DNA of 6,369 nt from Gp13-AA77 sp035516075 (GTDB lineage Bacteria; Acidobacteriota; Terriglobia; UBA7540), in assembly GCA_035516075.1 (NCBI GenBank), contig DATJAQ010000157.1, positions 1 through 6,369 on the forward strand, written 5' to 3'. The position numbers and the translations under genes were made by a program. The stretch's first letter is position 1. Every line of letters begins with the position of its first letter. The notes under the pieces are model-generated. The model saw only the letters and a list, made by a program, of their open reading frames with translations, was not told the DNA's origin and ran no database searches. Positions 5,521 through 6,369 of the stretch are shown piece by piece.

Positions 5521-5578
5521 TGGTCAAGGGGGTTGCGAAAGCGGGGAGACGGAGCGCACACACGGAAGCGCACATGAA

Positions 5579-5707
5579 ATGGTCCGGCTCTGTCACGAGC
5601 TGGCGCAGGTAGTCGCGCTTTGGCCATTGGTAAGCGCGGAAACACGTAAAGCCATCCTCACGCTGCTGCGGGCAGCGCACGGGGGTGGCCATGAGCCCGG
5701 AGCTTGA
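5579..5707 (+). CDS. 42-residue small protein preceding Rep
   Basis: The frame reads MVRLCHELAQVVALWPLVSAETRKAILTLLR and ends HEPGA. It is almost wholly helical in character, with a pattern W-P-x-x-S-x-x-T-R-x-A-I-x-x-L-x-R-A. From memory, similar short proteins precede recombinase genes in Planctomycetes and Verrucomicrobia, but this was not checked. GGAAG at 5564-5568 lies ten bases before the start. Its stop overlaps the start of the Rep gene by 17 bases, suggesting translational coupling. It could be a small DNA-binding partner or regulator of the replication protein; this is inference. The same frame is open further upstream, through the tRNA remnant, but that part looks non-coding. Confidence 0.55.
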   Translation: MVRLCHELAQVVALWPLVSAETRKAILTLLRAAHGGGHEPGA

Positions 5708-6369
5708 GGCTCGGAGGGGCAGGGAGGAGGCCGGACGGGCCGCCGGAGGCGCCGCCGGCGGCGGCGCGCCGGCGCCCGCCGGCCTTCCTTGTCTACAAGT
5801 CACAACTGCACCGGAAGAGCTGGAGGCACTTCAGAAAAAGCTGGCGACTTTGCCCGGTTCGGCGCGTCGATCAGCCTACGCGTTCCAGCAGGACGTTATC
5901 GCGATGATAGACCAGTGGGGAGTGGATAACGTCCTATTCGTCACGCTGACGTTCGGAGGCGGGAAGCGCGGGCCGACGGTGAAGCAGGCAGAAAAGGCAT
6001 TTCATTCCTTTCTCACGCACGGTTTGGGTGCGCGTTTCCTGGGTGGGGTCAAAATCCTTGAACGGGGAGACAAGAACGGGCGGGTGCATTTTCACCTGTT
6101 GGTCAATGCGGGCGAGGACGTGCGGACAGGGACGGACTTCGCGGCACTCGAGCGGGGCGACTATTCGACAGTGAGCGCAGCATGTCGTCGGGCCTACGCT
6201 TGGTTTCGCGCCAACGCGGTGAAGTACGGGTTCGGGCGGATCGTGAATTGTCTGCCGATTAAGAGCACGGCAGAGGGGGCAGCGCGGTACGTCTCCAAGT
6301 ACATTTCAAAGCACTTCGGGCGGCGCCGAGCAGAGGACAAGGGCGCGCGTCTGCGGGCATATTGGGGCT
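5691..6369 (+). CDS. Rolling-circle replication initiator (HUH endonuclease, ORF2/G2P-like), partial
   Basis: The first 226 residues are present; the gene runs off the window. Three motifs in the right order identify an HUH nicking enzyme. Motif 1 is FVTLTF (residues 83-88). Motif 2 is GRVHFHLLV with the metal-binding His133 and His135. Motif 3 is YVSKYISK (200-207), containing the candidate catalytic tyrosines Tyr200 and Tyr204. This layout fits initiators of filamentous or small ssDNA phages and related plasmids (G2P/ORF2-like), which nick one strand at an origin and stay attached to the 5' end. The segment between motifs 2 and 3 (PIKSTAEGAARY) is typical of such proteins. Residues 14-35 are a Gly/Ala/Pro-rich, low-complexity stretch. 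The ATG at 5691 overlaps the preceding small gene; an internal ATG at 5904 would leave only motifs with almost no N-terminal extension. It is probably part of an integrated rolling-circle element. Confidence 0.85.
   Translation, partial: MSPELEARRGREEAGRAAGGAAGGGAPAPAGLPCLQVTTAPEELEALQKKLATLPGSARRSAYAFQQDVIAMIDQWGVDNVLFVTLTFGGGKRGPTVKQAEKAFHSFLTHGLGARFLGGVKILERGDKNGRVHFHLLVNAGEDVRTGTDFAALERGDYSTVSAACRRAYAWFRANAVKYGFGRIVNCLPIKSTAEGAARYVSKYISKHFGRRRAEDKGARLRAYWG
5729..5784 (+). repeat. GC-rich low-complexity stretch inside the Rep N-terminus
   Basis: This stretch is made almost only of G and C, coding for Gly, Ala and Pro. It contains GGCGCCG (5748-5754) and CGGCGCC (5770-5776) as an inverted repeat around 15 bases, plus many GCC/GGC repeats. 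It can form strong secondary structure. It may be a slippage-prone linker, or it could hide a structured origin; neither is proved. Confidence 0.5.

Noticed and set aside
5468..5545. Complete functional tRNA
   Set aside because: The T-stem is mismatched, and neither a D-arm nor a 5' acceptor strand can be found.
5381..5578. N-terminal extension of the 42-residue protein
   Set aside because: It would translate the repeat arm and tRNA remnant; only the part from 5579 has protein-like helical character and a ribosome binding site.
5691..6369. RAYT or IS200-type Y1 transposase
   Set aside because: The FVTLTF and YVSKYISK motifs around HFH are those of rolling-circle initiators, not the short N-terminal HUH and C-terminal Tyr layout of Y1 transposases.

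Overview
The window looks like a high-GC chromosomal segment from a Verrucomicrobiota bacterium, probably near Opitutaceae. The reasons are the gap-pgk-tpiA glycolytic gene order, starts without clear Shine-Dalgarno sequences, a short prepilin with Ser before the cleavage point, and a stand-alone GIY-YIG protein in a tRNA-end setting. This assignment is inference from style, not from a database match.

Left part (1-2657): the 3' end of glyceraldehyde-3-phosphate dehydrogenase, then complete phosphoglycerate kinase (pgk) and triosephosphate isomerase (tpiA), all on the + strand. Together they carry lower glycolysis from triose phosphates to 3-phosphoglycerate. The spacers are long and structured: a hairpin at the gap stop, a long inverted repeat followed by a T-run, five tandem heptamers just before pgk, and a paired-hairpin REP/BIME-like element between pgk and tpiA.

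Middle (2658-4480): a predicted lipoprotein of unknown function, then three very small genes for membrane proteins with two hydrophobic segments (3566-4242). These are visibly less GC-biased than the glycolytic genes. One junction resembles a short integron attC site, with the next start codon directly after a GTTRRRY box. After them lies a 26-codon relic that matches the C-terminus of TpiA, about 1.6 kb downstream of the intact gene. This suggests that the intervening genes arrived by insertion or by a duplication event.

Right part (4478-6369): on the - strand, a type IV pilin/pseudopilin-like gene and a stand-alone GIY-YIG nuclease. Upstream of the nuclease are inverted repeats and a degenerate 3' half of a tRNA. 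On the other side of the tRNA remnant, on the + strand, are a 42-residue protein and an overlapping gene for a rolling-circle replication initiator of the HUH type, cut off by the window edge. The GIY-YIG gene, tRNA 3' end and Rep module together look like a mobile or integrated element boundary, and this is the most interesting part of the window.
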